From contig WOGZ01000001.1 in assembly GCA_009733775.1 (NCBI GenBank), positions 336,629 to 400,628 of the forward strand: a stretch of 64,000 nt of DNA, written 5' to 3'. Below, piece after piece: positions 34,452-45,800 of this stretch. A program made the position numbers and the translations under genes. Numbering within the stretch: the stretch's first letter is position 1; every line of letters starts with the position of its first letter. The notes beneath the pieces are model-generated. The model was not told the DNA's origin. It made no database searches and worked only from the letters and a program-made list of their open reading frames with translations. This DNA comes from Alectoria sarmentosa. Its lineage: Eukaryota; Ascomycota; Lecanoromycetes; Lecanorales; Parmeliaceae.

Positions 34452-36730
34452 CTACTCTACGTCCACCTCTATCACCGGTCCCATATATTCTTTCCTCCCC
34501 CAAAGATAATAGTAGACCACGCTGAACATGATTACTGTCCCCGTGACAAGCACAGTATAATTCATGTTCCCGGCTGTCACCGGCTGTTCCGAAGGCCAGA
34601 GCGAAAAGAATATAACCACTGTCTCGTACAAGCACGCGAATGTATTCACCATAATACCGAGCACCCCCGGTATATGCCACGGCCCCCAAACCAGTTCATT
34701 GCCCTCCAAATTCTCCAAAGTATCGTGCGATGAGCTTCGTGAAATTATTGACCCGGTACAGCGTCGGTAGAGCAAGAGAGTTGATACGATGAGGTACGAG
34801 CAGTTCAAGCTGGCAATGGAAAGAGAGACCAGGTCGGTGAAAGCGGTGGAGGAACCGAGGACGATGAGAGAGAGGAGGCAAGATATGGTTGTTGTGACGA
34901 GAATGGCTCTTATTGGGAGCGAAGTGCGTGGGTCGACCTGGTTAGATACAAGACTTGTTAGCGCGACGTTGAGGGTATCTTGTTTGAACGATCGGGTCGA
35001 GGCTTAGCAGGGTGATCTTACGTGTTGCAGTAGACGCCAACCCGGTAGTCCACGATCTATAAAGGATTTAGGAGTCAGATTCTCACTTTCAAGCGTCAAA
35101 GTTTCCGATTGAGTTATAACACAAACCAGGATAGTTCTCGGGGCCGACTGGGAAGATGAGACCACGAATTAGTACGTACCACGAGCAAAAGACCAGCACA
35201 CCCGTGAAGCTGACGCAAGGAGGCCGACGTTAGCACAGAATTGCATAGTCGTGATAATGGAGGCCATGAAAGCGGCCCCCGCGACAGAACTAGTGGATCT
35301 TAGGAAAATTTGCATGAATGGGTAACCCGTGGGAGAATTTTGAGCGGCGTCGATATCATGAAGACTGAATAAAGTCATGATTAACATGCCAAATCCTAGG
35401 CTGCCGTTGATGAATATGCTTGTCATGAGAGACCGCGGCACGACAAGGGAGGCGTTTTGAATCTCTTCGGACATCTATCTTGAACATCAGCTCAGCCAGA
35501 TACCAATTCACGAGGAGAATAAATCCGTACGTGAATTGCTCCATCCCCCCCTAGTTCACTCGTTAGAAAGGTCTCGGATTGGGGACCAAATGATGTTTTC
35601 ACTCACCTCCGAAAGCAAAAACAGTCCCTACAATGCCAATCATAAACGATAGGCCTTGGGTAGGCCAGTTTCCCTTATTCAAAAAAGTGCCAAACACTTC
35701 AGACGCTTGCTGATGCGGCCCAAAAACGACCGTGGGAAAAGGACCGCAAAGAATCCAAGAATGTGCAGTATCAAGATGAAAGACTCAAATCTAGGTAAAA
35801 GTCTCCCAATCACGGCGTTGATGAATACGGCAACAGAGATTGATGCCCAGAAAAGCAGGACGGCTTGCCATGGTTTGGGTTCATAAGTAGGCCTGGTCAG
35901 CACAATCAATCCTTGCACCAGTGTCGCTGAAAGATAGAAGGGTGATGCAATGAAAGCTTGCCATCCCCAGGCAGTCAACCAGCCTACGAGTGATTAGAAT
36001 CTCAAACACACCAAGGGCTCTTGGCACAATTCACCAGTTATGTAGCTGAGAAATTTCTGCGAGGAGCGTGGAGCAAGCATTGAGACCCAGTGATATTGTC
36101 CGGCGGATGTGGGAGCCCTGGACAAGATTAGTGAGGTCGGATAGCAGGATATCATGGCGCACATTGAGGCAAGCTCGCTCAGGGACGCGAAGATCGACGC
36201 CGTTCCTGCCCACACCAATATGTAGCCGTAGACAAGCCCCGAGGGTCCTCCGCTAATGGTGGTAGTCCATTAGTCTTTACCAGTGAGGAACGTCAGGTGA
36301 GTCTTACTTCTCGAAGCCTATGTTAAAGACACTAAATATTCTCGCGGTTAGCTTGATTCTCTTTGGTCGTTCAGCGATACAGGCCCACATTAAGATAGCC
36401 TCCCAGGTAATAAGCACAGTACAGCTGAAGCCGAGCACCGACATGTATCCGAAATTTCGCTACAGATGGAGCGGGTCAGCATGGAGGCGTAAGTCTTCCA
36501 GGAAGTATTCATCTGAGTTTTGGAGTCTTCACTCTCAAGACAGGCCTTTTACCCAATCGGCGCAACTCAGCTCTGTCACGGTCAATTGAGTTCATTTGCC
36601 CCAGGGACAGCGAACGCTGTCCGTGCTCCTGGACAGAGTGCGAATGCATCTCGACTTGGTCATACATGATGCTGTTCACCTGATGATGTGAATGTTGGGG
36701 AGATAGAGTATCATTGAAGAAATGAGACAT
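34452..36730 (-). pseudogene. Amino-acid/choline-type permease (APC superfamily), one-base frameshift
   Basis: Nine exons can be joined: 36533-36730, 36389-36459, 36308-36331, 36035-36252, 35607-35983, 35531-35550, 35180-35474, 35022-35056 and 34452-34937. They give the usual GABA/choline permease order: RNFGYMSVLGFSCTVL, ENGGPSGLVYGYI, SELASMCAMI, SAGQYHWVSMLAP, GWQAF, GDGAIHMSEEI, SLPIRAILV and the C-terminal WGPWHIPGVLG. About twelve membrane segments result. Exon 5 has 377 bases where the frame demands one more: after FFAVLFP the conserved GPHQQASEVFGTFLNKGNW continues in another frame, so one base is missing near 35728-35735. Restored length would be about 574 residues. It may be a recent null allele or a sequence error; the rest is clean. 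The ATG at 36730 is preferred to an upstream GTG. Confidence 0.82.
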
Positions 36731-37670
36731 TTGCACCCAGCAGTCATAGGATGGTTGCTAAAGGGAGCTAAAGAGCGAGCCAAGTGAAATTCCGGCCATC
36801 TCTTGGAGGAAAATGCATCGTCAGACACGACGTCATACGTCAGGGCGTGGTCCTCAAGGTCCTTTCCTTGGCGATACATGTTGACGTGGTAAAAGGTCAA
36901 AGCAGAGTGCCAGACAGCATGATAGGATAAGCTCGTGAGGATCAGGATTCCTCAATCTTGGTCCCTCGATGTTACTCCCCACTGCGACCTGGCCAAAGAG
37001 CCTTACTCGATCATTGATGTGGGATAAGGGCACGGTCTCGGCCCCTCCAAGACCTAGGTAATTCACGGAGAAAAAAGATTTGAGTAGGGCAAGTGAAGGC
37101 GTAGAGAATGCAGATCATGTAGGTAGATGGATTGCCAAACCTGTAGAAAGTGGAAAGTGGAAACGATGTTTCGGTTATTTAACTGGCTCACGGGATTGAG
37201 GATCGGAACGCAGCGCTAGCTTTGATTTGAGGAATTAAAACGATTGGCGTGGCGTAATTGCCATGCACATCATTTTTGCAAAGATAACTTTAAAACTGGC
37301 ACAGCAGCAGCCTTACAGTACGCCAAAATTGACTCGGTGATAAGGTGAAGCAAAGCAAAGCAAAGTAAAGTAGAGCAACTGAGAGGGGATGTTGATCCCT
37401 GGTAGCGTTGACTCCGCCTCTGTTCGCGTACAAAATGTTCACATTCGTCCATTCGTCCATCCGTCCTGGACTAGTTCGTTCTGATGCATCGTATTCTGCG
37501 CCTTGCCCAGGGGCCCCAATTGCCTAGCTAATCGTCCTGTTTTCTATTCTCTGTTTTCGCCTTCATTGCTTCGAAGCCGACTCCCTGCTTCCCTCTCTCG
37601 CATCACTGTCTCTCTGCACACTCTCAAATTCATTGACTGGCTGTAAAAAGCCCGAGCCTCCGTCAACGTC
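36731..37670. other. Divergent promoter region
   Basis: No gene supported. It separates the permease and the rhodopsin-domain gene. A short AAGCA/AAGTA repeat lies near 37346-37370. Confidence 0.4.
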
Positions 37671-38982
37671 ATGGGCAAGAACCTCACGCCTGTAATTGAG
37701 ATCGTGACTTGGTTTCTTCTCGTGACCTTGGTTCTCAGCGTCATAGCAAGAGGTGCCACCAAGGCTGTTATTGTTCGTTCTCTTGGCCTTGACGATTACC
37801 TCATCTCCGTGGCCACAGTGCGTTCTTGACTTCAAGGGTTTTGCTTTGGCTAATCTGGCTCACACACGCTCTAGCTTTTTGCGATTGGACAATCTGTTGC
37901 CGTGTCAGTACAGACAGCCCATGGCTATGGGAAGCCTGCGGAGACACTGACTTCATCGCAGCTGGATGGCGATCTAAAGGTAGCAACCGAGCACCCTGTG
38001 AGATGACAATCGACCCTAACGATCATCTAGGCAGAATATGTCGCTACTCTTTTCTATATTCCCAGCCTTTGCTTTGCCAAAGTAGCGGTTTTGTCTCTCA
38101 TACAAACGATCACGCCCCATCGAAACGATCGGAGATGGGCAATCGGACTCGCAATTCTGATCTTTGTCTGGGCTTTGACCAGCGAACTAGTGACTACATT
38201 CAGCTGCAAGATTCCTACACCATGGGACTATACGCATGGGAAATGCTTGGATCGCGTCAGTCAGCTTGTCTATCTTTGTCATCGCTCTACTAATCATGTT
38301 ATTAGTATTCCTGGTGGAGCTATCTCGAAATAACGAACATCATCACCGATGCTGCATTGGTCCTGTTACCTCTGGCTATTATCTGGAAGATACAGACGTC
38401 TTGGGCCAGGAAGGCCGGTATCTTCTCCTTCTTCGCGCTCCGAACTACGTGCGTTACCACCCTAGGGCTGGCACCAACCGCTAATCATCCGAAAGAGTCA
38501 CCATCGCTTCAATGACCAAGCTCGTGTTCTTGAACCGGACTCGAGACTCGCAAGACCCAACTATTGATTCCTGGCCGGTCACCATCTGCACACAAACAAT
38601 TGAGTGCCTCAGCATCCTATCGACCTGCGTTCTCTACCTCAAGCCTTTCCTTGATAGCCTCGAATCAGGCTTCATTAGAAGTGACGATATGCGCCGCCGA
38701 GGACTACGCGACGACTACGATTCGAAACCTGGTGGTTCTTCTGGTAGCAAATACGGACTCTCGTCCCGAAAGCAGAGTCAGACTGAGAGAATTAATTTTG
38801 AACTAAGGGGTTTGACCAGAGGTCGTAACGAAACACATATTGCAGCAGCGAATACGGCGAACAAAGAAGACGCGGAAAGTCAACACAGTCAGGCTCACAT
38901 GATAAAAGAGACCAGGACAGTTACAGTGGAGGATTCCACAGACCGAGGCGAGATCCAATTCGTGTCTCCCGACATCTTTTGA
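37671..38982 (+). CDS. Rhodopsin-domain (PTH11-like) integral membrane protein
   Basis: Five exons (37671-37817, 37875-37979, 38031-38255, 38306-38448, 38496-38982) with introns of 47-57 bases give 368 residues. The family mark LGLDDYLISVAT stands after the first membrane segment, then VSVQTAHGYGKPAE, CFAKVAVLSLIQ, CLDRYSWWSYLEITNIITDAA and IWKIQTSWARKAGIF, with LNRTRDSQDPTIDSWPVTIC before the last segment. Seven hydrophobic segments can be placed, with a long polar cytosolic tail of about 110 residues (SSRKQSQTERINFELRG). Related fungal proteins are GPCR-like receptors or of unknown function. The gene is intact, though every exon is short and no single open frame shows the whole. The ligand is unknown. 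Confidence 0.85.
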
Positions 38983-39273
38983 CTGAGGAATACCGTTCTA
39001 GCTGCAAGAGTATGTACTCTAGCATGAGTCTGCGGAACTTTGGGTAATTAAAGATTTTCAAAGTTACTTCTGTTCCTTAACTAGTCCCTTGTTCTTATCG
39101 TCGAATGATTGGTTGTTCTTTGAAGGAACCGTAGTATTTGATAGTAAGGTAGCTTATTCGAAATCCCAAATGCTGTAAGACGGCTTCGGACAATCCGGGA
39201 CGACCGGAGGGACCATCCCGACGAAGATCCCCGAACTACATACACGCAGATCATCGTTACCTCCAGATACCTA
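38983..39273. other. Intergenic region
   Basis: Nothing recognised. Confidence 0.4.
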
Positions 39274-39433
39274 CTCGTGTATTCGAGAAGTGAGCTACTT
39301 GATAGAGCGAGGACACCAATAGATCAAGCGACATCCGGCTAAGGACACCAATAGATTAAGCGATATTCGGCGAAGTGGAGGAAATTATTGGTGTCCTCGC
39401 TCTATCAAGTAATTCACTCCTCGAATGCCCGAG
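39274..39433. mobile_element. MITE-like inverted-repeat element, copy B
   Basis: A 160-base element flanked by TA on both sides. The first 48 bases and the reverse complement of the last 48 match at about 43 positions (CTCG.G.ATTCGAG.AGTGA..TACTTGATAGAGCGAGGACACCAATA). The centre contains a duplication of about 31 bases (GGACACCAATAGAT.AAGCGA.AT.CGGC), which copy A at 26245 does not have. No coding capacity. A long terminal inverted repeat with TA target duplication suggests Tc1/mariner-type mobilisation. Confidence 0.8.
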
Positions 39434-40416
39434 TAAGTACTTTATGTACCTCGAACCTCATCCCGATTACAAGCCGAATTTTTAGCGCGGGCAATTCTGC
39501 GTGTTTCATGCATGCCATCACCACGGCCCGCCACATTTGCGCCATCTTCCCTTGCATCTGCGGAGCAAACCGAGATTTTTAACTTACCGCACATCACGAC
39601 CCCGAAGAGAATGGAGGTTAGCAAAAAGCCATGTCCAGAAGTTTGGGGGGGGGGGGGGGGGGGGGGGGGATTCGAGCCAGCATCAGGGCGAACGTTGTCG
39701 ATGGAGAGGTTTTTAAAGGATGACAGTTTCCGGCGCGTTGTTGGTAAAAAAAAGTTGAGAGGTGTAACGATGTTTGAATTGTCGTCGGGTTCCTATCAAT
39801 GGGGGATTGTCAAGCGCGTGTTTGTTATTCTTTAAATCTGGAGCTCTTTGATGACGAGTGTCGAGGTTTGTTGGTTGGTATTTGCAAGAATGATGCATGG
39901 ATTCAAGGGAGGGAGCTTTTTAATTAAATAGCCATCTTTTGAGTATTATTTCTTGTTGTGAATATCTGAGAGTCGCTCTATGCATGACTTTTGGTACCAT
40001 TTTTAACCCGGCCCAAGCATTCAGCACGAAGATTGCGGCTTCTTGTGGTGGGAAGGGAAATACCAATGGACGACTGGTGCTACTTGAATCAGTCGCCCTT
40101 TGAGATGATATGTAAGAGAGTATATGTGAAGACCAAAAGCAATCGATTTGATGAGCCCGTCTAGCTATCTGACACAAGCCATCCCAATTATCTGTCTCTC
40201 GAAATAGAAGCACAAGACTTTTCCGAGCAGAAGACGATCCTCATCCCTGCTATGCGGTAAAACAAATGCAAGTCGGATATCATCGCTGTAATGCACCTTG
40301 ATCCGTCCGCGGATTGAAGACGCCAAACACGAGGCCCCTGAGGGCAAAGAAAAGTATCGACCGTGGAAGAAGAGAGTGTACATCCATCTGGCTTATTACA
40401 TGGGGTTGCCAATCCC
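39434..40416. other. Intergenic region with long G tract
   Basis: No gene supported. A run of 25 G lies at 39645-39669; open frames across it are low-complexity. Confidence 0.4.
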
Positions 40417-42394
40417 CTAATTGACCTCCAGCAGCTTCAGGTCAAAGGTAAGCTCCGAATTGCCCGGTATTGCTGCCACTCCCTTCTTGCCGTAGGCGAG
40501 ATCCGCGGGGATGACGATGCGACGCTCACCGCCTGCTTGCATACCTGTAACGCCAATGTCCCAGCCTTTGATGACCGAGCCATCTCCGATGGAGAAGTTG
40601 AATGGCTTGCCCTTTTTATTCGCTGGCAGTCGTTAGCATCCGCTTCTTCCGTAGCGTCTAGGGCGCACTTACAGTCGAAGACCTTTCCATCCTTGAGCTT
40701 CCCGATGTACCTCATTCCGACCTTGCTACCCTTCTTCGCGGCAGGTCCTGTGCCCAACTTCTTGTCATCGATCTTGACGCCTTGCACTATCTTCACTCCA
40801 AGGCCAGTTTTGGGTTTTCCTTCTTCCTTCTTCAAGTCGGAATTGCTCTTGTCTTGGTTGTCCCTTTTAGGCGTTTCAGGTGAGCTTGCAGGCCCCTGCT
40901 CTAGATTCTTCGCAAACTGAACCTTCTTGTCTCCCTTTAGCGGGCTGTCTTTGGCTGCGGCATCCTCCTTCTTGGCCTCTCTGTCCTCATTATTGACATC
41001 TTTGTTCTCCTTCTTAACCTCTTTGTTCTCAACAGCTGCCTCGACTGCCTTGCCGGCATTGTTCTTCAGCTTCTTGAGTTGCTTCTTGCTGAGCTTCGTC
41101 TCTCCATTAGTGGTTGGCTCTACTGGCTTGAGTGATTTGGCCATGATATCGTCAAGGCTGGCAGGGACATCCTTCTCATCTTCAGATTCCTCACGATCAC
41201 GCTTGACCTTGCCTTTCTTCGCAGACTCCTCCTTCTTGGCAACTTCATCCCTCTTCACGAGTTCGGGCGGCTCGCCCTCATCTTCAGATTCCTCACGATC
41301 ACGCTTGACCCTGCCTTTCTTCGCAGGCTCCTCCTTCTTGGCAACTTCATCCCTCTTCACGAGTTCGGGCGGCTCGCCCTCATCTTCAGATGCTACTTCC
41401 GTTATTCGGGGGTCCTCAAGAGTATCAAGCTCGTCGCTCTCCTCGTCATCCTCAAGCTCATCTTCATCTGGAGACATGTCGTAGTCATCTTCTTCGTCTT
41501 CGCCGTCATAGAGCTCGTGCTCATGATTATGACCATTGTCGGCTGGGACTACGTAGTTGCCGGTAAGGTAGATAGTGTGAGTACCGGAAACTTTGAAGTA
41601 TGCTGTTTGATCTTCTCCAATCGTCAAGTCAAGAGTCTGCTGGCAGTTCTAAGCGCGTAGGGTAAGCATAGAGTCCAAACTAGGCAAGGATCTCTAGAGT
41701 AATTGCCCACCTTTTCCGGATCCAAGGTACAAACAACCACCTCCTCCATTCCATCCATTGAGTCCTCAGTGTCGTCCTCCCCAAGGCTCTCGTCTTCCAA
41801 ATCTTCAGCCAGGGCTTTGCCTTTTCCCTTGTTCGCTTTCGATTTCTTAGAAAGTCCGTTCACCTTAGGAGATTCATCCACGTTCATCTCGTCTTCGCTA
41901 TCATTGTCGGTCTCTGCTAAAGCTTTCATCATTTGCTGCATAGCAGCTTCCTTTCGCGCTTTCTTGGTCTTCGATGGATCGCTCGGACCGCCGTTCTTCT
42001 CGTCGTCATCGCTTGAAGATTCTTCGTCTTCATCCTGATCCTCAGACTCACGACCGGCCAACAAAGCTTTCAGGTACTCTTCTTCCTCATCCGACCCCTC
42101 ATCCGAGTCTGAATCTTGTCCGGGATTGGAATCGTAAACGAGCTTCAAGGTTGCTCTTGATTTTGTGTCACCATTTACTGTGCCGGTGTGTTCAGGCGCA
42201 GCGCTTGGATCAATGGCAGCCATAGTGATACGAAACTAGAGCCGCCATGTCAGCTGTCCAATCCTGATTGCAAACTTCCAGGCAGCTTGAGCTCTATTAC
42301 ATACAGTGGCGGGAAAATCAACGATCGCTGGGATCATGACATCGCCAGCTGGGACCTTGAGTCCGTAGACTTGGACAGGAAGCAAGCTCGACAT
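40417..42394 (-). CDS. Nucleolar FKBP-type peptidyl-prolyl isomerase (FPR3/FPR4-like)
   Basis: Four exons (42305-42394, 41711-42235, 40673-41648, 40417-40622), introns of 50-69 bases, 598 residues. The first exon and the start of the second give MSSLLPVQVYGLKVPAGDVM and FPATFRITMAAIDPSA, the nucleoplasmin-like N-terminal fold of this family. Long acidic and Lys-rich tracts follow (DEEEEYLKALLAG, and KKQLKKLKNN), typical of nucleolar histone-binding chaperones. The C-terminal FKBP domain (about 488-598) is complete: VGMRYIGKLKDGKVFD, FSIGDGSVIKGWDIGV, GGERRIVIPADLAYG. Family role: proline isomerisation of histone tails and rDNA silencing. Between about 41178 and 41392 a 34-residue unit is duplicated in tandem, which partly explains the length above the common 450-500. 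It is divergent from REV1. Confidence 0.93.
41178..41392 (-). repeat. Tandem 102-base coding duplication in the FKBP gene
   Basis: Two nearly identical copies in a row with a period of 102 bases, encoding 34 residues each (EDEGEPPELVKRDEVAKKEE and the following AKKGxVKRDREESEDE). Only a few bases differ, so the duplication is young and stays in frame. Confidence 0.85.
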
Positions 42395-42805
42395 TGTGGG
42401 CAATCGAAAAGAGCGGTTTCTGTAAGGAATTTCTTATAAAGGAGCTTGATCCTTCTGTGAGACCGATGATCCGGAGGTATTGATTCTTGCACTTTACTTG
42501 GTTGAAAATCTTGCTGTGATATTGTGCGGGAATCAAAGTAAGAGTTGGTGAGAAGTTTGGAGCTCCAGAAACTCGAACTTTTTTACCCACTTTTTTTCCT
42601 TATCGGCGTGTGTATCTTAGCGCGCAGCCAGTTTACGCGACCATGTCACTCTTGGCGCGACGACTCCATGCTCTTAAATGTCTGAGAATCATTTCATGAG
42701 CTCACTGTATGTTCGCTCGGAGATGAGACTACACTACCCTCGCTCACCTAGGCGAGCGTCTCAGAAACGGTAAAAGGCTCATCCCCAAGAGCATATAAAT
42801 ACAAC
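42395..42805. other. Divergent promoter between the FKBP gene and REV1
   Basis: No gene. A 411-base shared upstream region; nothing further recognised with confidence. Confidence 0.5.
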
Positions 42806-45800
42806 ATGGGCTCGCGGTTGGAGGCAAATTCATCTGCCGTGCGCAAGAGAATAGAGAAGCACAAATTTGAGGATGAAGGGGGAGAAGAGTATGAATCATC
42901 CAAATTTGGGGGCTTCAACGACTACTTTCGGAGGAAGAAGATCAAGCTCCAAAATCTTGATGCAAACCTGAGGTCATCCTCAGCCAACAACCCTCCCATC
43001 TTCCGTGGTGTCGTTGCTCACGTCAATGGCTATACGCAGCCATCGCTCAACGACATACACAAATTGATCGTTAGTCATGGTGGAGGGTTCATGCAGTACC
43101 TCGACGGCAAGACTACGGCTACCCATATCATTGCTAGCAACCTTACGCCAAGGAAGAAGATCGAGTTTCAGAAATACCGCGTCGTCAAGCCAGCGTGGGT
43201 CGTGGACAGTATCGGAGCTGGCAAGTTACTTCCATGGGATACCTACAGGGTTGTAGATGAAGGAATCGGGCAGCGCGTGCTGGGATTTGACAATGGAAAT
43301 GTCATAAGTCAAGTCAACAATCTGGACCGGGGCTACAAAGATCAAACAGAGACCAGCTGGTACACTGGGCAGGTGAAAGATGTCGCCAATAAGCTCGACT
43401 CGCATGGACCAGAGCACCCTTCCCTCAGTAGCCAATCATCATGGAGTGCTAGGGATACAGATGAGGAGAGACGGAACTCTGGATACATCAGTGCAGATCC
43501 AGCGGATCATATTTTAGACGATGACGTTACTTCTTTCAATTCTACAGAAGGCGTCGAGAACGAAGAACTAGATCCCAATGTTTTCCCGGCCGCGGATCAG
43601 TCTTTCATTGAATCGCAGGGTAACGACGCTCACGAGCTGGCTTCTGAAGTTTTGGCCAAGAACAGCATTGGCACGCCTCCTGAGACCTTCCTCGATGCGC
43701 CAATGACTTTAGAAGGATCGTTAGCGAACATTGATAATCACATGCCTCTTGGAGCTGTATCGCCACGTATAGAAGCCGAGATGTTTGCCGTGGAGAACTT
43801 CAGCCCCGAAGACTTCGCGCCCCACGAAGACAACGGAGTCAAAATCATGAGTCCTGAGCGGCGGTCTGCTTCCCAGGAACTTGACCTCAAAGAGACGCAA
43901 CACACTTCGGAGCTTGCGACTGAGCGATATGCTGATCCTGATGACCCTGATTCCGAAAACTTTCCTTTTCAGAAGCGCAGCTCTGACAAAAATTCCGCAG
44001 CCACGAAGCCTTCCGCCGAGGAGCATAACGCCCAGCTATTGACCGACCCGAGAGTATGGAAGTCCACCGTCGTGAATCCAGGATTCTTGAAACAATACTA
44101 TGAGGAGTCAAGGTTGCATCACCTGTCGGCTTGGAAGGCCGAACTGAAATCACAGATGCAAAAATTGGCTGCCGAGAAAACTTCGTCTCAGAGATCGCGC
44201 GAGAAGCGTGTGCCTGGTGCAAGGCGATATATCCTTCATGTGGACTTTGACAGCTTCTTCGCTGCAGTATCATTGAAGAAGTTTCCTCAACTTGTTGACA
44301 GACCTGTCGTGATAGCTCATGGTGGTGGTTCAGGCTCTGAGATTGCCAGCTGCAATTACCCGGCTCGTAAATTTGGTGTGAAGAACGGAATGTGGATGAA
44401 ACACGCTCAGAAGATGTGCCCAGATCTGAAGGTTCTACCGTACGACTTTCCAGCCTATGAGGACGCCAGCCGAAATTTTTACACTGCGGTCATGAATACA
44501 GATGGTGTTGTACAAAGCGTGAGCGTAGATGAGGCTCTGATAGATGTCAGTGCCCAGTGTACAGCTGCTGGCGGTCATGAGGGCAAGGGTATCCACGAAG
44601 GGAGCATCTGGCGCGAGCAAGCCAAAGCCGATGAGATTTCAACCAATCTGCGCGATGAGATCAAAGAAAAGACAGGTTGCGCAGTCTCTGTCGGTATTGG
44701 AGGTAACATCTTACTAGCAAAGGTCGCTCTGCGTAAAGCCAAACCCGCTGGTCAATATCAGATAAAGCCCGAAGAAGTCTTGGAGTTTTTGGGAATTCTG
44801 ACAGTGCAAGAATTACCAGGAGTTGCTTATAGCATCGGAAGCAAACTGGAAGAGATTGGCGTCAAGTTTGTGAAAGATGTACGAGAGCTTTCAAAAGAGA
44901 AGATGATTACAACTCTGGGACCCAAAACGGGCGAGAAGATCTGGGACTACGCTCGAGGCATCGATCGAACCGAGGTTGGAGAGCAAGTAATCCGCAAGTC
45001 GGTCTCCGCAGAGGTCAACTGGGGCATACGATTCGTGACTCAAGAACAAGCGGATGAATTCGTCAATAGCCTATGCGAAGAGCTCCACAAGCGTTTGTTG
45101 AACGAAGGACTGAAAGGACGGCAGCTAACGATGAAAATCATGAGGCGTGCAGCCGATGCTCCTTTGGATCCACCCAAGCATCTCGGACATGGCAAATGCG
45201 ATACATTTAACAAGAGTCTTATACTTGGCATCCCTACGAATGACAAAGATATCATTGGCCGAGAAGCCATTTCTATCATGCGTGGCTTCGGCTTCTCACC
45301 AGGAGAATTGAGAGGCATTGGCATCCAAATGCAACGACTAGAACCGCTCAAAGGTGACAATCCACAGGATAGCAGCCAGAGACGGCTTCAGTTTAAGATC
45401 TCAAACACTCCGAAACGGTCTCTACCCAAGGACGACAACGTTGTGGATGACATCGACAGCCCCCATAAGCCAAAAGCTTCGCCTCCACCGCACCGCGCTG
45501 CTATCTTTGCAAAGGAGACGTCTCCGACCCCAAACGGCAAGCCTCGCGTGCCTCTAAACACACTAGGGACTCAATTCGTACTTCCCACCCAGGTCGATCC
45601 AGAGGTCCTCGCCGAACTCCCTTCAGACATTCGATCGAAGCTATTGGGCAAGCAGCCTGCTCTCAACCCAGACCAGTCCCGAGACGCAATACCTACGGTC
45701 AGATCCCGGTCAGGCACTCCCAATCTCCCGCCAGACGCTCTTCCATCTCACTCTCAACTCGACCCCGAAACCTTGGACGCACTCCCTGACGATGTCCGCG

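Noticed and set aside
40927..41484. 185-codon open frame antisense to the FKBP gene
   Set aside because: It is the mirror of the acidic, Lys-rich repeats and gives a Ser/Phe low-complexity protein.
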